DNA of 64,000 bases, taken from positions 2,182,834-2,246,833 of the forward strand of contig FN649740.1 in NCBI GenBank assembly GCA_000310025.1, given 5' to 3'. The stretch is from Ectocarpus siliculosus (Eukaryota > Sar > Phaeophyceae > Ectocarpales > Ectocarpaceae). This document shows, in pieces, positions 23,969 through 36,103 of the stretch. The translations under genes and the position numbers were made by a program. Numbering within the stretch: the stretch's first letter is position 1; every line of letters begins with the position of its first letter. The notes under the pieces are model-generated. The model was given only the letters and a program-made list of their open reading frames with translations. It had not been told where the DNA came from and searched no databases.

Positions 23969-25349
23969 TCACGTACATGGAAGAATCGAAAGCCTTCTAA
24001 GGAAAAGACGGCGAGGAGCCTTGGAAGCGGAGTGCGAAAAGAGCTTCATGGTGAACGCGAGCGAGCTGATCGACATCGTGCGGTCGATCGTTAGATATCC
24101 TAGTGTAGTGCACATTACTTCGAATTGCATGGAAGCATAGTAGTGCGTGTTGTCATTAATGCCTGGGAGGGGACCGCCAGAGCTCATTAGAACTGCTGTC
24201 CAATTTTCACCTAGTAGCGACGGTACTCACAAAGTAGATGTTGTTGGTACTCCGAGTGGTCTATATCAGGGAGGAATCACCTGTTACCATTATTGTGCGA
24301 ATACGGACTTCATGTGGAAGGGGTCAACAGGTTAGGCGGCATGTAGAACACGTCTTGTCCAACGCCTGCCGAGGTGCATAATCGATGCAGTAAATCAGAA
24401 ACCTTGTCTACACGAAACCTGTTCTCGGTCGGCGTTGGAAATCGTGCATTCAGCGATTTGAAGACCCGGCGCATGTTGCGATCACCCACAAAGTGTCCAC
24501 GGGACACGAGTTGGATTTGGTTGGTTGGGTAAAACATTTGCACGTGATTGTCGGAGCTCTCGCCGGCCGGGGCCTTAAAACAGGATATGTAGGGATCAAC
24601 GGAGATCATCACGGGCACATAGGACATTGTGACGTCACGACAACTCGAAAACAACTTGCTTCGAGTTCTTTCATTCTTGCCCGTGATCACCCGTCTGTCT
24701 CGTTCAAGAGTGGCAAAGTAGCTCGTGGGAGGTTAAGGGGGGCGGCTTGGGGATAGGAACGATTCTATGCATCTTTCCACAGATTGTTGAGGATCCTCTT
24801 CTTCTGTGAGCACAGCTTTTCGTGACGGCATAACCTCAACAGGGGGTGTACGATGACAAGAGATGTCGCCAAAAACAAACCAATAGAGGGGAACGGCTCA
24901 CAAAAAAACTTGGAACAGTGTGACGCCTGCTTTCGTGCCTCCAACCAAACACGTGTGACCCCTGAAAAAAGGGTGACTCGTCGCATTGGTTTAACCGCCA
25001 CTGCGGCTAGAAATGCGGAGAATCCAATCAGATCTCGCTCAGTCATTGTTTTCCATAGGCCTTGCCGGGATTGGGAATCGATCGATGCAGTATCCGCCAG
25101 GACTCCCATCCCCAAGTGAGGGGCTGATGGTACTTGAACAGGCTAGGGTGATCACGCACCGAAGTATTTCCCCCGAAAGGCAAAAGAGATGGTAGCCCCA
25201 AGATACAGGACCTCGTGCATCATCCAAATACAGACAATTCCTACAAAATACCCATGGTACGGAGCCCCGAGTCTCCGTAGACCTTCAAAAAGACAGCAAC
25301 CACCAAAGTCCACAGGGTGAAAGGCACGACTGATGCATCTCTGCACCAC
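23969..25349 (-). other. Protein-like remnants, possibly a decayed DNA transposon
   Basis: Two minus-strand stretches read like protein: about 25115-24765 (MTERDLIGFSAFLAAVAVKP) and about 24650-24310 (GHFVGDRNMRRVFKSLNARF, then VSDLLHRLC). The order and spacing vaguely recall a piggyBac-type transposase N-half (a 'mt..el..fl...' block, then an 'RF..i...L.F' block), but no DDE residues, terminal inverted repeats or TTAA duplications were found. The frames are interrupted. Treat as unassigned. Confidence 0.2.
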
Positions 25350-25659
25350 CCCGCTCTTGTTACATCATGTCGCCCTGCGTTGTAGCCTGATTGGTATCTC
25401 GGGGCCACACAGATGGCCACTTACAAACTGGAGCACTCCGCTAGCTCTAAGCGCACGCTCGTCTCCGAAACGTCGGCAAGTTTCTTCTCCTACAAACCCG
25501 CAGCCTCACATCCTCTTTTCAGGGGGAACCAACCTTCCATCAGAGGCGCCTGTTTTGCTCCTTCCTCCCCCGGCCTGGCGTCCATTCCTCCTGCCGAAGT
25601 GATTAAAAGACCAGGCGAGACGCCTTGCAACCAACACCCCTCCTGCTCCGCCTTCTCTC

Positions 25660-28600
25660 TCACAACACGAGGTGAGGTCGGACGTCTTCCTCGATCGACA
25701 GCTTCGAGCTCGCCCCTACCCTGGTCACCACCGCCGTGCCCAGCGCGCAACCCCACCGCAGGGCGGCCTGGACGTCGCCGCCGCCGACCCAGACGTGGAG
25801 GAAGCCAGCGCTGTCCGGTTGAACAAAAACAAACCGTAGCGAGCCGAATCGTGTTGTAGTGGGACACAAAAGTCAAACATTCATGGTGGTAGAGCTGCTG
25901 CTGCTGCTGCCTCAGCGAGAGTTTATTGTAGCCAATGTCTAAACGCCGGCCTGATCAGAAGGCACAGGAGCAGGACTGCACCACACCAACACAGCTGAGG
26001 TGGAAGAGGCAAGAAGCAGCAAGAGAGAGTGTGCGGGAGAGGATCGCAGCACCAGGGTTGGGAAGAAGTGTTGCCACACTCCCTTACATGCGTGCTTGAT
26101 CACGTGCGAACATGCAAAGGACAACTGGCCCCGACGGTGCTTGCGTATTCCATGGGAAAATGCACAATACTTTTGCGGGACAAAGTAGAACGCCCCGCGC
26201 CCCGTAACCTGACCCGGCGAAAACCGGGCATATCGCTCCGTCCCGGCATTGTAGAGATGCGAGGTCAAGGGTAAAACGACAATAAATAGCATGCGTTTTA
26301 TTGAGCATCCCCCACCCCCCCCGCCCTGAACCCCAACGAAGGGTCCATTTAGGACAGCCGGTTTCATCATCGCTTGACCCTCCCTGTCCACCTAAAGAGG
26401 AGAGGAAACACGGAGAGCAGCATACTTTGCAACCCCACACACCTGAAGGCGTCCCCCGCTCCCGTGGTGTCCACGACCTGCTTGCAGTTCACCCGTCGAA
26501 CGGCACGCAACGAAGGCCCTTGTGAGTGGCGGACGCTTGAAAAAAAAACTTCAAAAAAGTTGAGCGCTTCAGTTCGTGATAAATGTATGGTGAGCGCAAG
26601 GGCGAGTGTGACGACGAAAGGGTACGCCAAGCGAACTACCATTCCTGAAAGAGCGCACTGCTGCGAAATCAGCAGAAAACGACAAACGACAGACTGAAGA
26701 CGCGCCGGCCAAATGGTTGGGCATGGTATGGAAATAGTACCACGGAGCGGGGCACCAGCGAATGGACTCTCTTTTGGGTGCGGTACTCAAGTCGAGGTTT
26801 ACTCTCCCCTCACCCACCCGTAGCTTTTCTTCTTCCTGGCCTCTCACCTTCTGCGCCACTTCAGGCAAAGAGCAACACCAAGAGAGAGAGAACACGGCGC
26901 TCACCTCCACGGGGACGCATTTCTGCTCCCACGACCTCTGAAAGCCACCCTCGCCACCACCGTCGTCACCGGCACCTCCTGCTGCGCCCCCCCCTCCCCC
27001 GCCCTTGACTCTCACGGAACCCCTCCCACCGGCGGTGCCCCCACCGCCGTGTCTCCTGGAAGCGGCGAACGCGCCGCCGCCCCCTCTCGTGACCACGACA
27101 AGACCGACCCCCCTGTCTAGAAAGAACGAAGCGGCTTCGGCGACGTCGCCGCAGCCCGAGATGTTCAGCGCCTCGGCCTGTGCATGTCGTTTTGTCGTCA
27201 TTTAATACCAGTAAGCGACCAAGTGTATGAGAAAGACACACAGCGGGCAAGGGTCAGACAGACAGGAAACAGAGACAAGGGGGAAGCGAAAAAAGTGGAC
27301 CGATTAACAGTCGAGGAGGCACGCCTTGTTGCGCGTTTGTGTCGACGCGTGATACGTTTGTCCGCGCGCCCTCTTCGAGTCAGCACACCGATCCCACGCC
27401 TACCTCTGTGGCGCCATCATGAGAGAAGCACCGGCAGTGTATTTGTTTAGTGGAGAAATCGGGCACCACAAATTATCACACGAGGAGGATAATCCTACGA
27501 AGTAAGCGACAACTTTCGCATATGTCACGCACTCCCGAGTATGCACTTCTGCCACGCCTAAAAAGACCGCCCAGATCGAAAGAAAACCACAAGCTGTTCG
27601 GGTGCAGCCAACATCATCCCCGCACCCTCCCCTTCCGAACTAGTCCATGATACCGAGTCCCGCGACCCCCCCCCCCCAAACGTCACGAAAACCAAGCGAC
27701 CGCGAGAGACACAACGACGCGTGGGCTGGTGTGTTGACCCTCCTCGCTATCCTATTCATCATGGTCTCACACCTCGTTCGGCATGAAGACGTCAAGGTAG
27801 GGGTACAGCGGCTCCAGTCCCCCCCACTCCTCCTTGGCGTCCCACTGGGGCCCGAGAGAGCAGGACGCGCCGCCGGCCTTCGCCTCGGCGAGAAGGCTGG
27901 GTAGGTCCTTCCACAGCGCCGGGCAGTTGTAAAATCCCGCTGTGTATTTCGTAACATTTTTAACAACAAAGGAAACGGAAAGGAATGGATGATTTATACT
28001 TGTAGTGGGCATTGTTTCATCTGGTAGGTAGGTCGTGGCACGATAGGTCCGTGAACACACATAAACGTCTCCCCAATACCTCCCTCCCATAAAAACGTAC
28101 TTGCGGAGTCTTCAAGACATGTAAGAAGGAGCACAACCGAAAATATCTCAAGCCCGAAAAACGAAAAAAAGTCGTTGGGGTGGTGGTGGTGGGGTTGCTT
28201 GCCTACGTGGACGTGGTCTGATTCCAGAAGGCGGGGGACGTCGATGTCCTCCCTGCAGAAGAGCGCCGCCGAGCCTCGGTGCGTCACGAAGCTCCGGTCC
28301 TCTCGTCCCGATAGCACCACACACGCGCCCTGTTATTTTTGTTTCTTTGTGTTGATTAGGTATGGATGCGACGTCGTCGTTGTTGTACGTATGTATCTCG
28401 TAGACATCTCACCCCCCTCGGTTGAGGTTGCTCGTTCCATCACATTTTGTTCAAACTACAAGAGTATGGTGCAAAAAAACAGGTTGTATAGACGAACAGC
28501 AGTGACAAATGAATGTACGGCGCGCACGCCTCATGAAGCAGGGGGGGGGGGGGGGGGAGACGAAAGACGGCAGGATGCAGTTAAACACACTCTGGCTCAT

Positions 28601-29720
28601 CGAACCTTTTTTCTTCCTTTGAAATTCACCTCAAAAATCACCCTCCCAGGTCAACGCGCAACGCATCAAGAACTAATCAACGCGCCACCGAAACAAAAAA
28701 AAATCGAAATCAGGTTTCCCCCTCCGACTCCAACCCCACACCTGATGCTCGCGAGCCTTGGTCTGCGACCACTCCACGCCGTGCTCGATCAGCTTGCCGC
28801 GCACGAACGCCCCCATGTCGTCGCTCGCCACGCTGGTGTGAAGCACGCAGGCCTGCTTCTTCTTGGTGTTCGCTTTGCAGCTTTCAACAGGCGCGGCTGC
28901 TGCCCTCGCCCCGGCTTCTTCTCCGCACGCGGCAGCCTCCGCCGCCGCCGCCGCCGCTGGGTTTAGTTGTTGTGCTTGGTCGTCTTGTGGCGCTGCTGAT
29001 GCTAGCAGTTCGAATGGCGGCTGCGCTCTGTTGAGGTTGGTGGCGTGGACCGCAAAATTGGCCGCGGAGCCGCCGAGCATGACACGGATCGGATCGCTAA
29101 CCAGGGTGTCCTGCGTGTGCGAGCATATGATACGAGGGCGTAAGGAAATAGGGGGGGGCGAGAGGAAGTCAACATTTCCGAGAGCCGTGTGCGAGAGGTC
29201 GTGTAAAGTAAGCACCACCCTGAGTGATTATGCCAGAAGGTACTTAGTATCGGGGACAATTTCTGCACTCTTTGAGGAATGCGTTCTGCTGTGAGGTGGG
29301 TTGTGGTGCAAGCAGGTGTGCCTTGATATGTCAGCGTTGTTTGTTGAACCGCTGTTGTCTCCGGGGATTGCAGAGAGTAGCGCCTTCTCAGGAGCACCAC
29401 ACCACAGGGACATATTCCCCGAAAAGTGCTGTCAGTTGCCGGTTCACCAGCGGTCGACAATCTCTTCCCGTCGCTAATACCTGATTGACTGCGCCGGTCC
29501 TCGCATGAGCGCACGTCGAGGATACGTATAGTCTAAGAACAAGCGCCTGGGAGGACAACACGCGCCCGCCACACTTCTTAAAAGTGGCGCATGAGAACCC
29601 GCTCTGCGGAGGTGAGAGCTGTTGGAAGACACATATTTTGAGGCCCACGTACCTAACCCGGGGCTAGGTGTAACCTCCAAATCTGACACGGGTTGGTTGT
29701 AAGTAAACCTGGTGTTGTCG

Positions 29721-29791
<71 letters not shown>

Positions 29792-29998
29792 ATTGTTGTT
29801 TTGTTGCGGTCCTCGCATTGAAAAGCGCAGTGTCGTCGCCTTGTGAATGTTGTAGTCTACGTATTGTCTCACCGTGCCCCAGGCGGGAAGGCGTTCCAAC
29901 GGCCGGCAAACCACATCCGCGAAAGTGTCGCCAAGAACTGAGACTACCATCCCTCCAGCGGCCCTCCCTCGAGCGAGCGTCGACAGGGCGCCCCGCAT
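25660..29998 (-). CDS. PfkB/ribokinase-family carbohydrate kinase
   Basis: ATP-dependent phosphorylation of a sugar or nucleoside; substrate unknown. Exons: 29998-29873, 29110-28742, 28329-28203, 27939-27773, 27177-26905, 26477-26443, 25810-25660; about 415 residues. Visible: N-terminal MVVSVLGDTFADVV strand, GGSAANFAVHATNL substrate-site motif, ACVVLSG, HVHVAGFYNCPALW, the FMPNE region, GLVVVTRG, and the PfkB signature DTTGAGDAFSAGF with catalytic Asp at about 363. Then VQAALRWGCALGTAVVTRVGA ends the fold near TGA at 25660. An Ala-rich insert (about 80-120) and a Gly-rich insert (about 305-340) enlarge the family fold. The intron after 28203 must use a GC donor to keep frame, and exon 26477 has a NAGNAG acceptor (alternative start 26480). 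The first ATG fits the fold's start. Confidence 0.9.
26214..26283 (+). repeat. Dispersed SINE-like repeat S2, partial copy
   Basis: GGCGAAAACCGGGCATATCGC followed by GTCCCGGCATTGTAGAGATGC and GAGGTCAA, matching the 11.7- and 61.3-kb copies. It lies in the last PfkB intron, antisense to the gene. Confidence 0.6.
29712..29806. repeat. (TTG)n microsatellite, about 30 units
   Basis: Nearly pure TTG repeats, interrupted once by TTA, in PfkB intron 1. An open frame reading it as poly-Asn is intronic. There is no adjacent R1 sequence, so it is not clearly an R1 tail. Confidence 0.9.
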
Positions 29999-30627
29999 CG
30001 CTCCAAGAGGTGTGCATGTAAGTGTGCGAGGAGAGAGTGTAGTGAAGGCAGCCAGCGGGGCAAATAACACGCGAGACTGTGACATTACGCCGCGAAAATG
30101 TAGCGAGGCGTTGGTGGTCCATGGTGCAGGTGTGTACCGTAGTGGATAGTGGGCAGTGACTGCTGCGCACAAGCGTGTGCAGCAGTGTGCAAACATAGCA
30201 ACTCCGCTGACTTCGTTGAACTCCGGAGCTCCGGAGAGCTCAGGAGAAAGACAACCGTTGGGTGCAAGCCCGCACGCGCACTTCGTTGCTGCTCACACGG
30301 GTGAGTCTGGCCTTCCCTCTTCCCTCTCTCCTCGTGTGAGGAGTGAGGAGCCCACCTTCCTGCCCATCAACCCCACGTCGATCTTTATACCCATCCTCTT
30401 TGTGTACTACTTTCGAGTACACGTAGCTCCCACTCATGGTTGAATCGGACGGGTACATAGGGTAAATAAGTTTATTCCACCGCTTAACACACTGTTGTGC
30501 AGCAGATTCCCCCTCGCCCCCCGCCACGGCCGTCGTCGCTGACCAAGCTGGGCAGCACGGGCAGGACGGCACGCCGCGTCGGTCAATTGCCCGCTGACCG
30601 CCGGTGATCGACCGCACAACAGGAATC
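29999..30627. promoter_or_regulatory. Divergent intergenic region, PfkB / thioesterase
   Basis: 629 bp separate the two start codons, which are read outward. This interval must hold both 5' UTRs and promoters unless there are non-coding 5' exons. No TATA box was recognised. A perfect 16-bp palindrome, CTCCGGAGCTCCGGAG, lies at 30221-30236. Shared regulation is an inference. Confidence 0.4.
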
Positions 30628-32858
30628 ATGAGGGTCGCCTATCGACGGCGCCATGCCGGTCCAGACGGCCAAATCCCCGACTTCCTGCGGAGCGAGTTCA
30701 AGTCCGGCTCATGGGAACGAACAGGTACGCTTGGGCGGAATCCTATTTCCCGCGGCGAATCGTCCGTGGTAAGGTTGAAGGGCACATGTGAAGCTGGTAC
30801 TTAGGAGATGAAAACAAGAGTAATTTGGTAATCCATTGATTCTTTCGTTGAGTCGTTAAACTTTGTCCCCTCGACCAAAACACGAGACGGAAAGCAGCGG
30901 CCACAAGCCAAGACACAACTACCCTCAGACATGATTGCCAAGGGACTGGTCGTGAGCCGCGAGTGCGCACCGCGCGACGTCGGGAAATTTAGTTTCCGCG
31001 AGCGGGATTTCTTGTTTCGCCGCGTTTTATTTCGCCGCTACTTGGCTTGGGTATGTAGACTATGTGTGTACAAGTAATCCGGAGTGGGCTCATGAGAGCA
31101 CAGCAGTGTCACCAACGGGTGAGTCAAGATGAAAATACACGAGGCAAGCAGGACTAACCCACAGCTGGCTGCCAGCTGCCAGCTGTGATGACTACCCTGG
31201 GCTCAATAACTCACACAGCTGAAATGTTGTTGACTCGAAGAGCCCAACGAAGCCCCCCCCAACGAAGAACTAAAAACAACTATTTTCAAATCTGTCCACA
31301 TTCTTGAGTATGGTTTCTCAAATAGTACCCACCGCGCTAACTGTTGACTGATGTGCTTGTGTGTGTGCGTTGCGTGCGGAGCCTGCAACGCAACACTACC
31401 GAGGTAGACTATCCGTACGCCCGCAAAAATTGATTCGAAAGCGTACATACCGGAGTTCGTTAATCGCACACAGGGGAGTGCGTTAACCCTTCCGTGACTA
31501 CAGGTCCGATTCCGTTCCGTTTGAAGTTCCGATGACTTTGTGTGCCGACAGATCGCCGGCGTGCCTTGCCTAAGAGAAAAAAAACATGCACAGAGACCAG
31601 CAGAGACACGACGAGGCAGCCCACCCCAAAAGCAAGCACAACAGCAATGCGCAAAGGGCTACACGCGGTGATATTTTCCATGCCTAGCCTAATCTCTCTG
31701 ATGTGGGGCAGTTGTCCTTTCCAGAACCAATGAATTGCCTAGTGCTGCGGGAAAATACGCAATACCACGGCGGGAACATAAGCACCCTTTCGAAATGTGA
31801 TCCACCCGGTCGCGCGCGAGAGAGAGCGGCAGAGACAACGCACGCACGCCAAAGCCGATGCAATTAAGCAATGACGTACTGCCTCGGTGTTTTTGCCTGA
31901 AAAAGACGCTGAGCACAGGCGTGCGGCGTGGCTAGGGGCAAACAATCGCTTCTGATTTTTCCCTCCCCGCTGAAAATTACACGCAAGAGCGTCGGAAACC
32001 AAAATACTTCAGCGGACGTCCCCTCCCAAAGGCACTAATTTTCTTTTTATATTTATTTTCATGAAGACATTAGTACCTTGTGTTTTGGGCTGTACTCTTG
32101 GGGGGTTGAAATCTGTACCACTTCCGACAAGAACAGGGAACAATAAGCATCTCGTCAGTGCCGAACCGCACGGGTGGTGAAAGATGTCCCGTGTGTGACG
32201 GGTGCGGACTGCTGTCGAGAGACGAACCAACAACCAGAGCTACAGCTACCACTCTCTCTCGAAAAAACACGACAGATACAACCGTAGCTTGACGGACGTC
32301 GTAAGCTTGAGATTTTTGCTACGGATACGTAAAGTGACACTACAAGTATACCTCGGCTGCGTTTGGTTAAGTCTCTACGGTACTGATGTCGTTGTGGGCT
32401 CGCTCGTGCTTCGGGAAAAAAAAAAAAACAGGTTTTGACATCGACTTCCCCGCGATCGCGAAGGAACCCGCAGTAGCCGCGGCGATCGGCTACACGGGCC
32501 GCAACTTCATCGGGGACGCCATGGACATCAGGCGGTGGTACAACAGAGACGCCAACGTCATGGCCGGCAGCGTCGTTTTCTCGTTGGGCTGCGAGGGGCC
32601 GCCGGGTAAGCCGCCGCGGTTGGCTCTCCAAGAACGCAAACAAACACGCATACACACAAACACACAAACACACGCAACCTTTTGTTGCCTACCAATGCCT
32701 GCTGCCGTCGAGCAGCACACGCACGCATGCAGCACATGCACGTATGCTGCCTTTCGAAAAACTTGGGGAATTTTTTAAGCAATGCGTGCATACAGTAGGG
32801 TATCGCGTTCCTCTTTTTGCATTGATTGGCGGTTGGCTCTGCGGGCAGCGGGCGGAGC

Positions 32859-32890
<32 letters not shown>

Positions 32891-35148
32891 ATAGGGACTC
32901 TCATGGTGTCGTGAGAGAGGGGAAACTCGTGTTTCGAGTGTTGCGTCCCGAAAACTGAAAAATATAAAACCCAAAACGAAAACAATTCACATCCAACTAT
33001 TACATATTCTGTATCGCCTACCAATGCCTGCTGCCGTCGAGCAGCACACGCACGCATACTGCCGTTCGAAAAATTGGTGACATTTAAAGCAACGTGTTAA
33101 TACTTTTTTGTGTGCCTCTTATTACGTTGGTTGGCGGTTGGCTCTGGGGGCAACGGGCGGAGCTGCTGCTGCTTCTGTTGGGGCTCTTGGTGTTGTGAGA
33201 AAGAAAAACTCACGTCTCGGATACTGTGTCCCTCTGACTGCGTCGATTGGCGGTTGGTTCTGGGGGCAGCGGGCGGTGCTTGCTGCGTCTGTAAGGACTC
33301 TCATGGTGCCGTGAGAGAGGAGAAAGTCACGTCTCGAATATTGCGTGCCTCGTATTTTCTTTGATTGGTAGTTTTCTCCCTCGGACAAGAATGTACAAGA
33401 GTCTTCGTGTGTCTTTATTGGTGAACGCCAAGCATGCATTGTGCAACGGATGTCCATCTCCGCCTCACACCGTCTGCATAGAACGCACAACAACTCCGCA
33501 GCCCAGAAAAAATGACTCCACCGCGTGGTGGCCCGGTCACCAGCGTGGTGGCCCGGTCACCACCGCCCTCGATATATCGCACTGTTTCCTACGGGTGGAT
33601 ACGCCAACCTTCCAAGTCGGTTCGCTCCATAAGAAACCTCATGCGGGAAGCCAAAGGTCCAAACTCCACACCACTCTACCGCAGGCCACTAGAAAGGAAG
33701 CACGACACTACACATGCTCGGGAGTACTAATTTCCACGGCGAGCCAACTCTCTCAGTAGCCAAGGATGACGGCATCGGGTCACCAAATTTCCGTTAGACC
33801 GCCTGGTGCGAAAGGCGACAGCCAGCCCAAAATTCACCAAACCCATTTGACAGTAACAGTTGGGCTCTTTTCAAAAAGTATCGTATCAACCCAACGGGAG
33901 CCAACCCCGCGTTTTTCGGTGCACCCTTTCTTTCGCTCGTTTTTTTTTTTTTTTTTGCGTTAAAAAAAGACCACGTCCACGGAGGCGCGGTGTCTACCGC
34001 GCTAGACGACGTCCTTGGCACCATGGCGTGGCGAGAGGTGGGCTTCCCGAGATGGGGGCTCCCAACGATGCGGCTCACGGTCCGATTTCTGGCGGGCGCT
34101 CCCATGGAACGCCAGCTGCGCTTCGACACACGTGTCGTCAAGCGGGAAGGCCGTAAGGTACATGTCGCCATCGAACATGTTTCTTCTTCGTCTTTGCGAA
34201 CCATTCGACTTCTTCGTGACGTGAAGCTGCATATGCCTGATGTTCGCGCGCACAAAGAAAATCTGTCTCAGGAGCTCGTTCGGACGTAGGCGGTGTTCGA
34301 GTTGGGGGTAGGGTTAGAGGTTAAACGATGTGTGCTTTGAAACGTTTTAGAGGAAGTCGACGGGGACTTGCGCCGAGGAAGAGAGGTGCCGGGGGGGGGG
34401 ACCAGCGGTTTCTTGGCAATGACTGCAAGCGAACAGATAGAGCCCACACACATAAATTTGTGTCTTGTCTCATCATGCTGCATACATTCGTTCGCCGTTT
34501 TAATCCCCCCCCCCCATGTTCCGCCCTCTGGAGGACTCGTGGTCAATGGTCTAGTGGCTACGGCATGCGAATCATGAGTACGCGCCCCCCTACCCCTATT
34601 CCCTATCCCCGATCCCCTCTTGCGCTTTGCCAACGCATCCTCTAATGCCAACACAACAAAGGTTTTTGTGGAGGCCGCGCTGCGAGACCCCACCTGCGGC
34701 AACAAGCTCCTGGCGGAGGGAGAGGGCCTGTTCTACCTCAGGAAACGACCAGCATCACCCCAGACACAGCAGCCACCGCTAACAACGCGGCCGCCGCCAA
34801 CATCGGACGCCGCTGCCAAGTCCTCTCACGGGCGACTTACGCCGTCATCGGCAGAACGTGGAGCAGAGAGATCGCAGCTGCCAATGCCACCGCCGCCGCC
34901 GACACCATCGCCGCCGACACCATCGCCGAGTGTGAGCGCAAACGAAGTCTCGGCCTCGACCAGCCGTTCGCCGCCGCCGCCGCCGCCGCCGCCGCAGCAG
35001 CAGCAGCAGTCGTCATCATCGTCGACAACGACAACGCCGACGGAGCTGCTGACGTACGACGAAGCCGTTCGGCAGTTCGGTACCGGTAACCCGAACGCCG
35101 TCGCGAACCTCATCGCGTTCTACCGGGGGGCGGGGGGCGGCGATCCCA

Positions 35149-35180
<32 letters not shown>

Positions 35181-35222
35181 GCTAACGCGCTTCGGCAAAG
35201 ACAACGACGATCAAGACTTTGA
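30628..35222 (+). CDS. Hotdog-fold thioesterase (4HBT family) with low-complexity tail
   Basis: Likely hydrolyses acyl-CoA thioesters. Exons 30628-30724, 32432-32605, 33970-34157 and 34662-35222 join in phases 1,1,0 and end at TGA, giving 339 residues. The second exon supplies SLGCEGPP and the third DHVHGGAVSTALDDVLGTMA: the HGG motif at 94-96 and acidic residues at 103-104 typical of 4HBT enzymes of the THEM type. LPTMRLTVRFLAGAP and VVKREGRKVHV form the later strands, and FVEAALRDP with EGEGLFYLR completes the fold near residue 180. Residues about 182-275 are Pro/Ser/Gln/Thr-rich (poly-Pro, poly-Gln, poly-Ser), followed by a short folded-looking LLTYDEAVRQFGTGN segment. The start is the first ATG after an in-frame TGA at 30595. 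The N-terminus (RVAYRRRH) is basic, possibly an organelle presequence. Confidence 0.82.
32687..33360. repeat. Tandem degenerate repeats in thioesterase intron 2
   Basis: Units start GCCTACCAATGCCTGCTGCC at 32687 and 33016 (period about 329 bp) and contain a TTGGCGGTTGGYTCTG...GCGGGCGG block. A third partial unit begins about 33239 and a trace follows at 33355. The first unit carries a GCT run at 32861-32890. Confidence 0.75.
34548..34592 (+). repeat. tRNA-like A-box fragment
   Basis: GGTCAATGGTCTAGTGGCTA, then CGGCATGCGAATCATGAG, resembles the 5' half of a tRNA with the A box TGGTCTAGTGG. It also matches the core of the S2 repeats. No B box follows. Lies in thioesterase intron 3. Confidence 0.4.
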
Positions 35223-35429
35223 CTTTGCCTTTTGTCAGGACGAATGATGATGCGCGATGGATTCCACCACAATCTCTGCCTCTGTTTTGCGCAAATTGTT
35301 TTGTAGCGAGATCACGAGGTGTTGTTGCGAGCCCCACCAAGGGCTCTCTCCCCAACTATCCCTCTTCTACAGAGATTCTTCAACGTTGCCAGGGAAGCGC
35401 CAAGGAGGGGGGGGGGGGGGGGGGGGGGG

Positions 35430-35529
35430 NNNNNNNNNNNNNNNNNNNNNNNNNNNNNNNNNNNNNNNNNNNNNNNNNNNNNNNNNNNNNNNNNNNNNNN
35501 NNNNNNNNNNNNNNNNNNNNNNNNNNNNN
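35430..35529. other. Assembly gap (100 N)
   Basis: Exactly 100 N, flanked on both sides by long G runs (about 24 G to the left, about 15 G to the right). Its true length is unknown. Confidence 0.99.
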
Positions 35530-36103
35530 GGGGGGGGGGGGGGGTGCTCCCGGCGCCACGTGGTTGTGCTAAGGCGCCGGATCTTTTTCTTGAGTGCTGC
35601 CGCCGTCGTTGTTGTTGGTGTGATCTTGAGTGTGTTGCTGAATTGTGATGCACAGACCTGCGGGACTAGCTGCAGACAGTGTGCCACGGCTTGTTTTCTC
35701 TCTCGTGTTTTGGAGAAGTTCGAGCGTATCCGAGTGTATTGTGTCCTGTCGCCCACTGAAGTAGGGAATGTTGTCCGTTTTCAAGGGACTACTGCTGTAT
35801 ACAAAACAGAACCGAAAAAAATGTTACCAAACGGACTTTTGGCAGAAAATATGATATGGTGCTACCGCCATCCTCTCATCAACTAGTGGTTTGTTACTCT
35901 TCGTCATTTTCATGTCGACAATGTCGAGTATGTGTTGAAACACCTGGCTTGAAACCCCTGATCCCCCGTCGGATCCATACTTCATAACTACGGAGGTGTT
36001 CGTTCTTAAATAAAAAAATTGAAGGCACACTGGGTTCTTAAAATCGCGAAACGGTGGGACCATTCCTGGAACCGTTTGTTTGTAGAGAGTTACGTGATTG
36101 GAC

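Larger units (their letters stand above)
22822..25659. other. Gene-poor interval downstream of the kinase fragment
   Basis: No confident gene. Contains a half copy of R3 (23068-23112) and, on the minus strand, protein-like text at 23969-25349 that may be a decayed transposon. The rest shows no recognisable signal. Confidence 0.5.

Noticed and set aside
25490-25876. Alternative 128-codon frame at the PfkB 3' end
   Set aside because: It is a shifted reading of the last PfkB exon; only the frame with FSAGFLHVWVGGG continues the catalytic motif.
29710-29810. Poly-Asn coding stretch
   Set aside because: It is the (TTG)n microsatellite inside PfkB intron 1, past a GTGAGA donor at 29872.
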